Assembly (NCBI GenBank): GCA_963667715.1
Contig: OY763926.1
Span: 2,914,001 to 2,978,000, forward strand
Source of the DNA: JAFGDI01 sp963667715
Lineage (GTDB): Bacteria; Planctomycetota; Phycisphaerae; Sedimentisphaerales; SM23-30
Direction: 5' to 3'
DNA length: 64,000 nucleotides
Made by a program: the position numbers and the translations under genes. Shown piece by piece: positions 22,887-31,906 of the stretch. Position 1 is the first letter of the stretch. Every line of letters begins with the position of its first letter. The notes beneath the pieces were generated by a model. That model was not told the origin of the DNA and made no database searches. It saw only the letters and a list, made by a program, of their open reading frames with translations.

Positions 22887-23810
22887 TTATACAGGTACGG
22901 CCCCCATTTTCCTTGCCAGGCACTGTTCGAGTATTTCGACAAGTTTTTCTGTTTCAGACTTTCTGATCTGAGCATCAACCCCAACAGCCTTGCCCTTATT
23001 GATATTATCCGGAGTAATCAATGAGGAGAGCAGTACGACCGGGATATCTCCGAGATTTGGGTGTTCTTTGATCTTTCTGGCGAGATGTAAGCCGTCCATA
23101 CACGGCATTTCTATATCAGAAACGACCAGATCGCAAGGGCCATTAACTTCACCGCTATTGCGTTCGAGGTATTGCCAGGCTTTAAGTCCATCGCCAAAGA
23201 TAATAACGTTTTTATAGCCGCAAGTAGCCAGAAACTCTTTCATACTGTCACGTACGATACCAGCATCATCAGCGAATACTATTCTGGCCTCAGAGAAATC
23301 GGTAACATCTCTAACAGTTTCAGCTTCGGGCAGTTCTGGAGAAGGTGTACCTAAAATACTACCTACAACAGTTTCGAAGTCAATAACCAGAACAGTCTGG
23401 TTCTTTAGATTGACAGTACCGGTGATAGGAGCGTCAATATTGACCAGATAAGCAGATGGCGGCTCGATAGATTGCCAGCTAAGTCTGGTAATCACATCGA
23501 CAGCATCAACGAGGATACCGCAATATACACTATTGAACTCTACAACAATGATAAGTCCGGGAGTCTCTTCGCTTATTTCCGAATGGACACCAAAATACTT
23601 ACCAAGATTGATAAGAGTAAGGACGGAGTCTCTTAACCTGAAACTCCCCTCAACGGCATATGGAGCATGAGGTACAGAAATAAGTTTTGGGCACTGTATG
23701 ATCTCCCTGACCTTGGCTACGTTTACCCCAAAAGGTATAGAACCAAGCCTGAAGGTTAACAGTTCCATTTCATTAGTTCCAGCTTCCAATAATATATTAT
23801 GAGGAGCCAT
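22887..23810 (-). CDS. cheV: CheV-type coupling protein (CheW domain + receiver)
   Basis: Residues 10-160 form a CheW-like coupling domain (MELLTFRLGSIPFGVNVAKVREII start, VLTLINLGKYFG, and a PITGTVNLKNQTVLVIDFE segment). Residues 175-300 form a receiver with the acidic pocket (FADDAG), phosphoacceptor Asp in VVSDIEMPCMDG (about 230) and lysine in RKSETEK-like end. CheV proteins link chemoreceptors to the CheA kinase and adapt by phosphorylation. It is the last gene of a three-gene operon, 26 bases after cheB. No CheA, CheW-only protein or receptor is in the window, so it must serve an array encoded elsewhere. Confidence 0.9.
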   Translation of the reverse strand: MAPHNILLEAGTNEMELLTFRLGSIPFGVNVAKVREIIQCPKLISVPHAPYAVEGSFRLRDSVLTLINLGKYFGVHSEISEETPGLIIVVEFNSVYCGILVDAVDVITRLSWQSIEPPSAYLVNIDAPITGTVNLKNQTVLVIDFETVVGSILGTPSPELPEAETVRDVTDFSEARIVFADDAGIVRDSMKEFLATCGYKNVIIFGDGLKAWQYLERNSGEVNGPCDLVVSDIEMPCMDGLHLARKIKEHPNLGDIPVVLLSSLITPDNINKGKAVGVDAQIRKSETEKLVEILEQCLARKMGAVPV

Positions 23811-23836
23811 TAGGTTAAATCTCCGATAAACAGTTA

Positions 23837-24883
23837 TTATTTACACATATTAAGCAAGGACTCAGCTACTTTTTCGAGCGAGACCTGCTTATCTGCGGCA
23901 CCGATCTTATATGCCGCAGCGGGCATACCATACACAACACAACTCTGCTCATCCTGAGCCAGTGTTTTCGCACCGGCGGATTTCATTTTCAACAGGCCAG
24001 CGGCACCATCATCACCCATACCGGTAAGGATCGCACCAACGGCATTCGCCCCGGCGTACTTTGATACAGATTCAAAAAGCACATCAACGCTAGGTTTCTG
24101 ATGTTTGACCCGCGGGCCATCTTTGATCTTTACATGATAGCTGGCACCAGATCGAGCAAGCACCATATGATATCCGCCGGGAGCGATAAGTACCTGTCCG
24201 GGAATAACGGTATCGCCGTCAGCGGCTTCTTTTACTCGCATATCACACTCTTCATTTAGTCGAGCTGCAAAAGAGGCGGTAAACTTTGGCGGCATATGCT
24301 GGACAATAACGGTACCAGGCGAATTACCGGGCATCATTTTGATAACAGTAGTAAGTGCCTGCACGCCACCAGTGGAAGCGCCGATAGCAATGATCTTATT
24401 GGTAGTAACAGACATACTCAGCTTACTGGCAGCTTTTGGCTTAATTTTAATATTTTTTACCAGATGCTGAATATTAACACGAGATGCGGCTTTAACTTTC
24501 TCTATAAGCTCTTCAATCACATCGCCGACTTTATAAGCTTCGCCAGCTTTGCAAACAACATCAACAGCCCCGTTTTGCATAGCTTCAAGTGCCATCTGGC
24601 TGCCCTTAGGAGTCAGCGAGCTGAAGATAATAACGGGCATAGGCTTAGCACGCATAAGCTTATCGAGGAAAGTAATGCCGTCCATACGCGGCATTTCGAC
24701 ATCAAGGATAAGCACATCAGGAGCTAACTCCAGGATACGGTCACGTGCAACATACGGGTCAGGGGCAACCCCTACGATCTCAATACTTTCATCCTTAGAA
24801 AGATTTTGACTGAGCACTTTTCGTACAACAGCAGAATCATCTACTATTAATACTTTAATTGTCTTTTTAGCAGTTAAAAACAT
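23837..24883 (-). CDS. cheB: Chemotaxis protein-glutamate methylesterase CheB
   Basis: N-terminal receiver (residues 8-130, VLIVDDSAVVRK, phosphoacceptor Asp in LILDVEMPRMDG about 58) followed by a CheB esterase/amidase domain with catalytic Ser in IGASTGG (about 166), His in VQHMPP and Asp in GMGDDGAAG. All three catalytic residues are present, so it should demethylate receptor glutamates. It overlaps neither neighbour: 11 bases after the cheD fusion, 26 bases before cheV. Its receiver is recognisably similar to that of the CheD fusion upstream. Confidence 0.95.
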   Translation of the reverse strand: MFLTAKKTIKVLIVDDSAVVRKVLSQNLSKDESIEIVGVAPDPYVARDRILELAPDVLILDVEMPRMDGITFLDKLMRAKPMPVIIFSSLTPKGSQMALEAMQNGAVDVVCKAGEAYKVGDVIEELIEKVKAASRVNIQHLVKNIKIKPKAASKLSMSVTTNKIIAIGASTGGVQALTTVIKMMPGNSPGTVIVQHMPPKFTASFAARLNEECDMRVKEAADGDTVIPGQVLIAPGGYHMVLARSGASYHVKIKDGPRVKHQKPSVDVLFESVSKYAGANAVGAILTGMGDDGAAGLLKMKSAGAKTLAQDEQSCVVYGMPAAAYKIGAADKQVSLEKVAESLLNMCK

Positions 24884-24894
24884 ATATTTTTTTC

Positions 24895-25821
24895 TTATAC
24901 ACTCATTGCTCTAGGTGCTTTTCTCATAGCCGATTTAAGCTTTGGAATGAGCACTTTACAAACAACATCCAGCCCTTTATAAAGTTCGAGGGCATCCTTA
25001 TCAACAACTTCAGCAGCACCAAATTCAACTGCATTTTTCGCTACTTTAGAGCCGTCTTTGGCAATAGTAGAAACAATAACAACAGGTTTAGGACGATACT
25101 TTTGTAAACGCTGCAAGAACGCTAGTCCATCCATTTTAGGCATAATAATATCAAGGGTAAGCACGTCCGGGTCGAGTTCGACGACCATTTGTCTGGCCTC
25201 ATAGGCATCAGCTGCTTCTCCAATGACCTCAAGATCATCAGAAGATTCAATGGCTTTTCGAAGCAGATTTCTAACGGTTTTGGAATCGTCAACGATCAGA
25301 ACCGACTTTTTACCGGAGCGTACAGCCTGTGCTTTAGGTTTAACGACAGTACAAGATATAGAGCTGTCAGTACCAACCGGTTTAGATACTACTTCATTAG
25401 TTTCAGTATTAAAGCTTATCCTGCGTCCTTTATTGCCAGCGAGGTCGGTATGGGTAATACGGATACCGTACTTACTCATCATTTCCTTGGCCATAGCAAT
25501 ATTATCAGCACCAACATTACTGGTTTTAGCCAGACTGTCCATAACAGCCGCCCCACCGAACAACTGAGCTTCCAAAGACGATGGATTAGGATCCATAGCC
25601 AGAAGAGACTTTACAATATGATCAATAGATGTAACGCCGTAACGACCGATATCATTTTCATTATTTGCACTTGGTCGTGCCAATAAATAATGGTTCATAG
25701 CCGCAAAGCCTTTAACTTTATTCCTTAGACATACACTAACGCATGAGCCAAGGAGGGTATCGATCATCATAGGCGATCTGGTAATATGATATTCACCAGG
25801 CATTAGATAACGCTTATCCAT
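24895..25821 (-). CDS. cheD: CheD glutamine deamidase fused to a CheB-like receiver
   Basis: Residues 1-160 are CheD: LLGSCVSVC with catalytic Cys27, His44 in MNHYLL, and the AQLFGGAAVMD region; CheD deamidates receptor glutamines and is regulated by CheC or CheY-P. From about 178 to 300 a complete receiver follows (SVLIVDDSKTVRN, phosphoacceptor in LTLDIIMPKMDG, then KPVVIVSTIA) that closely resembles the receiver part of CheB rather than CheY. Such a fusion would put deamidase activity under direct phosphorelay control. The ATG is preceded by AAAAGGGG. First gene of the cheD-cheB-cheV operon. Confidence 0.9.
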   Translation of the reverse strand: MDKRYLMPGEYHITRSPMMIDTLLGSCVSVCLRNKVKGFAAMNHYLLARPSANNENDIGRYGVTSIDHIVKSLLAMDPNPSSLEAQLFGGAAVMDSLAKTSNVGADNIAMAKEMMSKYGIRITHTDLAGNKGRRISFNTETNEVVSKPVGTDSSISCTVVKPKAQAVRSGKKSVLIVDDSKTVRNLLRKAIESSDDLEVIGEAADAYEARQMVVELDPDVLTLDIIMPKMDGLAFLQRLQKYRPKPVVIVSTIAKDGSKVAKNAVEFGAAEVVDKDALELYKGLDVVCKVLIPKLKSAMRKAPRAMSV

Positions 25822-26227
25822 AGTTTTCCCCTTTTAGTATTAATATAATTTCGTCTTAGCCACATTGAACTATCGTTTTCAATTTACCTTGACTTGATAA
25901 AACTATTTCATGTGGTATAAACCATTATTCACTCAAATGCCACACAATCACTACGTCCAATAATAAAGCGAATAATAAGCAATATTTGCGGTTTTACAGA
26001 GAGATGGGATAAAAAAATGATTTCAGATAAATATAAAACTTGTGGAATTGATTAGTTATTGGACGTGAGTGAGCGTTGTGAGAGGCAAGGTGTTGGGTCT
26101 CTACGGGGTTAGTACTGGAATATAGGATTATAATCCCAAGCAAGAATGTATGAAAGTGTTGTGTAATATATAATATCCATATCCGGCATTACTTTTTTAC
26201 ATGAATCTTGTTGTTTTTGCGATGTAA
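25822..26227. other. Intergenic region upstream of cheD
   Basis: No gene seen. It holds the leader of the che operon, a decayed GAGACGCAA-type palindrome around 26078-26106 (gagaggcaaggtgttgggtctctac) and, from about 26155, the left remnant of a CACAAGC repeat. Confidence 0.5.
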
Positions 26228-26262
26228 TACTAAGAATCACAAGCAAGGATGCTTGTGCTACT
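26228..26262. repeat. CACAAGC repeat core
   Basis: AATACTAAGAATCACAAGC, loop AAGGAT, GCTTGTGCTACTC; perfect 7-bp palindrome arms. It directly abuts the triple GAGACGCAA array. Confidence 0.8.
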
Positions 26263-26264
26263 CA

Positions 26265-26364
26265 GGGAGACGCAAGATGTTGCGTCTCTACGGTGGAGAA
26301 GGGAGACGCAAGATGTTGCGTCTCTACGGTGGAGGAGGGAGACGCAAGATGTTGCGTCTCTACT
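26265..26364. repeat. Triple tandem array of the GAGACGCAA palindrome
   Basis: Three 27-bp units (26265-26291, 26301-26327, 26338-26364), each GGGAGACGCAAGATG then TTGCGTCTCTAC, separated by 9-10 bases (GGTGGAGAA, GGTGGAGGA types). The last unit overlaps the stop codon of the hybrid kinase gene (complement of TAG at 26360-26362). Confidence 0.9.
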
Positions 26365-29300
26365 GGGTGAGGAATTTTGCTATCATGGAGTGTAATAAAC
26401 CGGCATTTATAGGTTTAGGGATATATTCGGTGCAGCCGGCGTCGATACACTTTTCTCTATCACCCACCATGGCATTTGCGGTGAGAGCTATAACCGGGAT
26501 ATAATTACCAGATTTTCTAATAGCGTCAATAGCCTCGAAACCATTCATAACCGGCATACTCATATCAAGTAGAACGAGATCATAGCTGGAATCAGCGAGT
26601 TCTTCCAAAAGGAACTTTCCGTTGGTAACGAAATCTAACTCGAGATCAGGGAACTTTCTGTTGACCATGATTTTGATCAATTTCTGATTTGGGATATTGT
26701 CTTCGGCAATGATAATTCTGCCGGAAAGGTTAGAATCAGGCACATTGGAAGCACTTGTATTATTAGCCGGCTCGACAATCACATTTGCAGGCGGCACGCA
26801 AACCGGAGAATTAGAATCGACATCAATTGGTACAACAAGTCTGAATATACAGCCCTTTTCGGTTTTTCTACCCAAGGTCACATAGCCACCGAGCATAACG
26901 GCAAGAGCGCGGGTAATGGAGAGCCCTAAGCCAACACCAGCAAAGCGGCGAGACTGGCCGGAATCGGCCTGAGAGAAGACCTCAAAAATACTATCACGTT
27001 TATCTTCTGGTATGCCAACACCGGTATCATCGATTTCAAAGCAAGCTGCCTTTCGGCCGTCAAGAGTGGTTGACATGGCTTTAAGGGTAACAGTACCATC
27101 TTCAGTAAACTTTACGGCATTATTGAGCAGGTTTCTCAGGCACTGCTTTAATCTGAGAGGGTCAGTACAGGCTTCATTATCAACATTTATATCAGTTTTG
27201 AAAATTACCTTATCAGAATTTACATGCTCTTTAACAGCAGAGGTAACTTCCGCGATAATATTTTGCAGATCGCAAATCTCTTTATTGATAATATATTTTC
27301 CAGCTTCTATACGTGAGATATCCAGGATATCATCAACGGTATGAAGCAGGTCATAGCCAGAATTTATTATATTTCTAAGGAATTCATCCTGTCGCTGGGA
27401 TAGCTCTTCCAAGGCGAGCTGTTCACCAAAGCCGACGATAACGTTAAGAGGTGTTCTGATCTCATGGCTTATATTAGCGAGGAAGATGCTTTTTGTATTA
27501 TTAGCCAATTCGGCGGCCTCGCGGGCCTCAACAAGCTCAGTCACATCGAGAATAGTACCCTGAGTACCGAAGATTTCATATTTATCATTTTTATTTAAAA
27601 CGATATTAACCTTTAAGTACTTAGTGCCATTACAGGTTGCAGCTCTAACGACAAACTCACCTGGAGTGGCGAAATCATAGACCTCAGAATTAACACGTTC
27701 AAAAACAGTCCAACCTTCTGGGAAGTATTTCTTCATTTCATCCATAGAGAAGAGCAATTCACAAGCGGTACCAGTTAAAATAATGCCGGCATCCTCAGAG
27801 AATCTGTAATTGCCGGTTTTGTCGCACCACTCCCAATAGCCAACATTAGCGGTACGCTGAGCCATTTCGAGCTTACTGCGACTCTCATTGAGCTCATCAA
27901 GAGTATACTTGCGTTTAGAGATATTTATCATCTGGACAAGATATCCCATTACCTTGCCGGGCGATTCCTGCATAGGCGAGACATGGCACTCGAGCCAGAC
28001 TCTGCCGGACTTATCGCAACCGGTAACTCCAAGTGCCTTGAGCTTGTCGAAATCATATTCGAATTCGTAGCGGATCGGGCCACCACTGCGAATTTTAGCG
28101 ACCATATCATCATCAAAGCAAGGGTCATCGAAGAGGTTGAAACCGTAAATCTGCTGTTCATTACCAACAATACCAAACAGATCAGCACAGGCCGAGTTGA
28201 TATGAATCATATGACCATTAGCATCGTATATTTCGATACCGATCGGAGAATCTTCGAAAATAGAGCGGAACAAGCCCTCTCGTTCTCTGAGCATATCGAG
28301 CATGCGAGATTCCTGAGTAATATCGCGAGCGGTAATAAGCACTCCGGAGATATCATCTTCACTGTTTAGCACTCTAACAGAGTTCCATCGAATAGTGAGC
28401 GGTTTATTTTTGTCAGTAACTATATTACTGACCATACCATTAACAGGAAAACCTTCTATAACTTTTTTCTGTAAATCAGAGAAGAAGTTTCTATCGATAT
28501 CATTATTAAAGAAAAGGTCAATAAACTGTTTACCAATACAATTTACCTTTGATATTTCTAATACTTCCTCCGCCAGTATATTTATATCCGTTATAACCAG
28601 ATCGGTAGTACACCTTACGGCAACCACATTTATCTGTTCAAAGAAGGATCGGAAGTTATATTCACTATGAACGAGGTCATTTTCAGCTTTAATTCTTAAT
28701 GATATATCATTTAGACTAACCGAGGCAACTAGTTTACCATCAAGTTCGAAATATGAGAAATAAGCATTGACAAAAAGCGTACGGCCATCAGAAGCGACCT
28801 GCATAATATTTTCGACAGACTCTTCCCCGGCCTCAATAGCCTTGTAAAACTCTGCAAGATTAGTCAGCATTACCTCAGGCAGATCATTTATCAGATCGTA
28901 AGCAGATATGCCATAGAGTTCCTCGGCGGCCATATTAGCCATTTGTACTTTTTTATTTTCCAGATCGAATACCAGAATAGCACTACCAGAATGATCAAAG
29001 AGGCTCTTAAACATAACTTCATTGCGTCTGAGATCGTCTTCCATCTGTCTTGATTCAGTAATATCAGTAAAGAGCGTGACAAATTTATCTTTTTCAGGTC
29101 TATAGCAATAGATATGGAACCATTTTTTTAAGGCATCGCTATATTGATCAAAGTAGACGGAATCGCCGGTTTGAGCCACTTTACCGTACTTTGATATAAA
29201 CAGCTGATCGACACCCGGAATAACTTCAGATACTTTTTTACCGATAATATCCTGTCCCAGGCCAGTAATAATTTCAAAGGCCGGATTAATCATTTCGAAG

Positions 29301-31906
29301 ATATAATCAACAGGTAGTCCGTTATCGTCAGTAACGATCCGATGCAGGGCCATCCCCTCTTCAATACTGCTAAATAGAGACCGATATCTGGTTTCACTAT
29401 CAGAGATCCTCTGTTCCATTTGACAACGTAGAGTCATATCGACAAGAGTGACAACGATACCACTGGTCTTAGAGGAAGCGATATACGGCAGGATTCGCAG
29501 TTCATAGACCTTGTCAGTAAAAGTACTAACCTGCCTAGTCATAGAGACATTATTTTCGAGTACTTTTTTACAGTCAAGTTCGAGATCATGTTCACCTTCA
29601 AGCTTAGTCCTGAAGTGTTTGATAGGTCTGCCAATATCCTGTTCGACAAGGTTGAAGAGATCTTCGGCAATAGGTGAGAAATATCGAATTCTAAGCTCCC
29701 GGTCAAGGAAGACCACGCCGATCTGCATATTATCAATGAGATTACGGATATCATTATTGGCCTGATTAACTTCATCGATCTTTCGTTCATATTGTGAATT
29801 TACAACGAAAAGCTCTTCGTTAACAGAATGTAGTTCTTCATTGGTAGCATGGAGCTCTTCATTAGAAGCGGTAAGTTCTTCGTTTGCAGACTGGAACTCT
29901 TCATTATTCGCTTCGAGCTCTTCGACAGCATTTCTGAGGGATTCTCTGGTTTTTGCGAGTTCATCTTCGAGAGCTTCGATGCGATCGTAAAGTTCACCTT
30001 CAGAATCGAATGATTTAACACTGACCTCAATCTGCGGTTTAACCTTTACCTGTTCAATTCCAATGAATTTATAGCCAGCAGTACCTTTTTTATCCTTAAG
30101 ATTTTTCAACACAATCTTAACATGCTGTTCAGTGCCATCAAAAAGTCTGCAATTTACACTTTCAAAGACAATATCACATTTTTCATTTTCGAGTTTACGG
30201 AAACCAGACGACAGAACAATCTTCAACTCGCCGGAAGCAACTTGCAGGACATCACGATCCGCACGACCGCTGAAATTGAAATATTTCTGAGCATCGCCAA
30301 AGAAATGCTGAATAAAGTTATGGGTGTTTACTAACACACCAGAACCGACATAGCTGGAAAGGAGCTGTTCGTAATAGTTCATAACCTCAGCATCACTGCC
30401 GCCAGAATAATTATAAGAAGCTGCATACGATTGGTTTGATGAAACAATAGGCATCGTCCTGCCAGTTGTGGAATAATCTCTTCTGGTAAAATTGCGTGAA
30501 TTAGATATTTTTTTGTAAAATCTCCACTGTCTGTCTAAGACTTCAAAACAGCTTTCCATATCACCAAGGGACTCACTAGGTCCGAGGAATAGAACACCGC
30601 CAATATTGAGGGCGAAATGGAGCTGGCTGGCAGCTTTGAGCTGAGAATTAGCTTTTAGGTAGATAAGGAAATTACGACAGCAGACCATATCCATGCGTGT
30701 AAAAGGAGGCGAAGAGAGTATATCGTGCTGGGAGAACAGGACCTTTTGTCTGATTTCGGGGACAACCTGATATTGGTTATTTTCCAGAGGAATAAAATAC
30801 CTGTTTCTCAGGCCACGAGGCATCTTACTGACAGCTTCGTAGGAATATACGCCCCTGCTGGCAATGGCAATACTATCAGCATGGACGTCAGTAGCGAGAA
30901 TTTTAACTTTCAGGTCAAGTCCTAACTCTCTGATCGCTTCATGGCAAACAATAGCGAGCGAATAAGCTTCCTGGCCAGTAGCACAGGCAGAATCCCATAT
31001 TCTGAACTCCTGCCTGCCAGAGGCACTGACAATGAGTCCGGGCAGGATATTTTTTCTGAGTACAGCAAAAGCCTCTTTATCACGAAAGAAACTGGTAACA
31101 CAGATAAGCTGATCCTGATAAAGATTATGAAGTTCATCTTCGTGTGAATTGAGATACTTTATATAGTCATCAACGGAGGTAATATCGCATAGTTTCATTC
31201 TGCGATAAATTCTACGTCGTACGGTTGATAGTTTATACTGGTTGAAATCGACATTATAAGAGCTACAAAGCAAGTCAAGTATCTGATTGACTTTCATCAC
31301 GTCAAGTTCACGAATATATTGTTCGGTTATCTCTTGTCCATCACAGATATTGAGAATAAACTCGATCATATCCTCATTATCGATAACTACATCGGCAACC
31401 CCCCTGGCGATAATATTTTTGGGCAGAACATCATACTGACAGCTGTTAGGGTCCTGGACAATGATCATACCGCCGGCATTATGAATGGCGAAACTGCCGT
31501 CGGAGCCGCAACGGGTCGAGCCGCTCATAACAACGCCAACAGATTTATCGCCGAGATTGGAGGCCATAGAACGGAAGAGTGTATCTAAAGGGGCAGACGG
31601 CTCAAAATTATCAAGATCATCCTGTGGGACAAGCTCTAAATTGCGTTCGAGCTTGAAGTTTTTCAAGGCGGAGATAAAATAAATATGACCAGGAGCAATA
31701 GAGATACGGTCGTCAACGTGAAAGCAGTTAGGTAATGTTTCAGATAAAGTTGCGATCCTTTTCTGTGATAGTCTGGCACTATCCAAAAGGACAATAGCAA
31801 CACAATCATTTAAGTTATCGGCTATGCCGTCGAGAACCCTTTCGAGGGAATTTAGAGCCCCTTCAGAGACAGCGAAAGCAATTACTTTACGTATAGTACC
31901 ATACAT
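26360..31906 (-). CDS. CheB-like/CheR/multi-PAS hybrid histidine kinase
   Basis: A 1848-aa signalling protein. Order: CheB-like domain (1-195), CheR methyltransferase (about 205-470; TSFFRD, SAM motif ACATGQEAYS, CRNFLIYL), a linker, a long coiled coil (about 639-722, EELxASNEEL repeats), six PAS-type sensor blocks (about 725-1475), HisKA with phospho-His in SHEIRTPLN (about 1480), HATPase (about 1590-1710) and C-terminal receiver (Asp in LVLLDMSMPVMNG, about 1779). In the CheB part Ser14 and the GSDG aspartate remain, but the catalytic His position reads LLD, so esterase activity is doubtful. Cytoplasmic, no membrane segment. It lies upstream of the cheD-cheB-cheV operon on the same strand, separated by 538 bp, and probably feeds the same pathway. 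Confidence 0.9.
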   Translation of the reverse strand: MYGTIRKVIAFAVSEGALNSLERVLDGIADNLNDCVAIVLLDSARLSQKRIATLSETLPNCFHVDDRISIAPGHIYFISALKNFKLERNLELVPQDDLDNFEPSAPLDTLFRSMASNLGDKSVGVVMSGSTRCGSDGSFAIHNAGGMIIVQDPNSCQYDVLPKNIIARGVADVVIDNEDMIEFILNICDGQEITEQYIRELDVMKVNQILDLLCSSYNVDFNQYKLSTVRRRIYRRMKLCDITSVDDYIKYLNSHEDELHNLYQDQLICVTSFFRDKEAFAVLRKNILPGLIVSASGRQEFRIWDSACATGQEAYSLAIVCHEAIRELGLDLKVKILATDVHADSIAIASRGVYSYEAVSKMPRGLRNRYFIPLENNQYQVVPEIRQKVLFSQHDILSSPPFTRMDMVCCRNFLIYLKANSQLKAASQLHFALNIGGVLFLGPSESLGDMESCFEVLDRQWRFYKKISNSRNFTRRDYSTTGRTMPIVSSNQSYAASYNYSGGSDAEVMNYYEQLLSSYVGSGVLVNTHNFIQHFFGDAQKYFNFSGRADRDVLQVASGELKIVLSSGFRKLENEKCDIVFESVNCRLFDGTEQHVKIVLKNLKDKKGTAGYKFIGIEQVKVKPQIEVSVKSFDSEGELYDRIEALEDELAKTRESLRNAVEELEANNEEFQSANEELTASNEELHATNEELHSVNEELFVVNSQYERKIDEVNQANNDIRNLIDNMQIGVVFLDRELRIRYFSPIAEDLFNLVEQDIGRPIKHFRTKLEGEHDLELDCKKVLENNVSMTRQVSTFTDKVYELRILPYIASSKTSGIVVTLVDMTLRCQMEQRISDSETRYRSLFSSIEEGMALHRIVTDDNGLPVDYIFEMINPAFEIITGLGQDIIGKKVSEVIPGVDQLFISKYGKVAQTGDSVYFDQYSDALKKWFHIYCYRPEKDKFVTLFTDITESRQMEDDLRRNEVMFKSLFDHSGSAILVFDLENKKVQMANMAAEELYGISAYDLINDLPEVMLTNLAEFYKAIEAGEESVENIMQVASDGRTLFVNAYFSYFELDGKLVASVSLNDISLRIKAENDLVHSEYNFRSFFEQINVVAVRCTTDLVITDINILAEEVLEISKVNCIGKQFIDLFFNNDIDRNFFSDLQKKVIEGFPVNGMVSNIVTDKNKPLTIRWNSVRVLNSEDDISGVLITARDITQESRMLDMLREREGLFRSIFEDSPIGIEIYDANGHMIHINSACADLFGIVGNEQQIYGFNLFDDPCFDDDMVAKIRSGGPIRYEFEYDFDKLKALGVTGCDKSGRVWLECHVSPMQESPGKVMGYLVQMINISKRKYTLDELNESRSKLEMAQRTANVGYWEWCDKTGNYRFSEDAGIILTGTACELLFSMDEMKKYFPEGWTVFERVNSEVYDFATPGEFVVRAATCNGTKYLKVNIVLNKNDKYEIFGTQGTILDVTELVEAREAAELANNTKSIFLANISHEIRTPLNVIVGFGEQLALEELSQRQDEFLRNIINSGYDLLHTVDDILDISRIEAGKYIINKEICDLQNIIAEVTSAVKEHVNSDKVIFKTDINVDNEACTDPLRLKQCLRNLLNNAVKFTEDGTVTLKAMSTTLDGRKAACFEIDDTGVGIPEDKRDSIFEVFSQADSGQSRRFAGVGLGLSITRALAVMLGGYVTLGRKTEKGCIFRLVVPIDVDSNSPVCVPPANVIVEPANNTSASNVPDSNLSGRIIIAEDNIPNQKLIKIMVNRKFPDLELDFVTNGKFLLEELADSSYDLVLLDMSMPVMNGFEAIDAIRKSGNYIPVIALTANAMVGDREKCIDAGCTEYIPKPINAGLLHSMIAKFLTQ

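Noticed and set aside
26265..26364. Possible CRISPR array (three regularly spaced repeats)
   Set aside because: Spacers are only 9-10 bases and similar to each other, the units are self-palindromic and occur singly elsewhere, and no cas genes are near.
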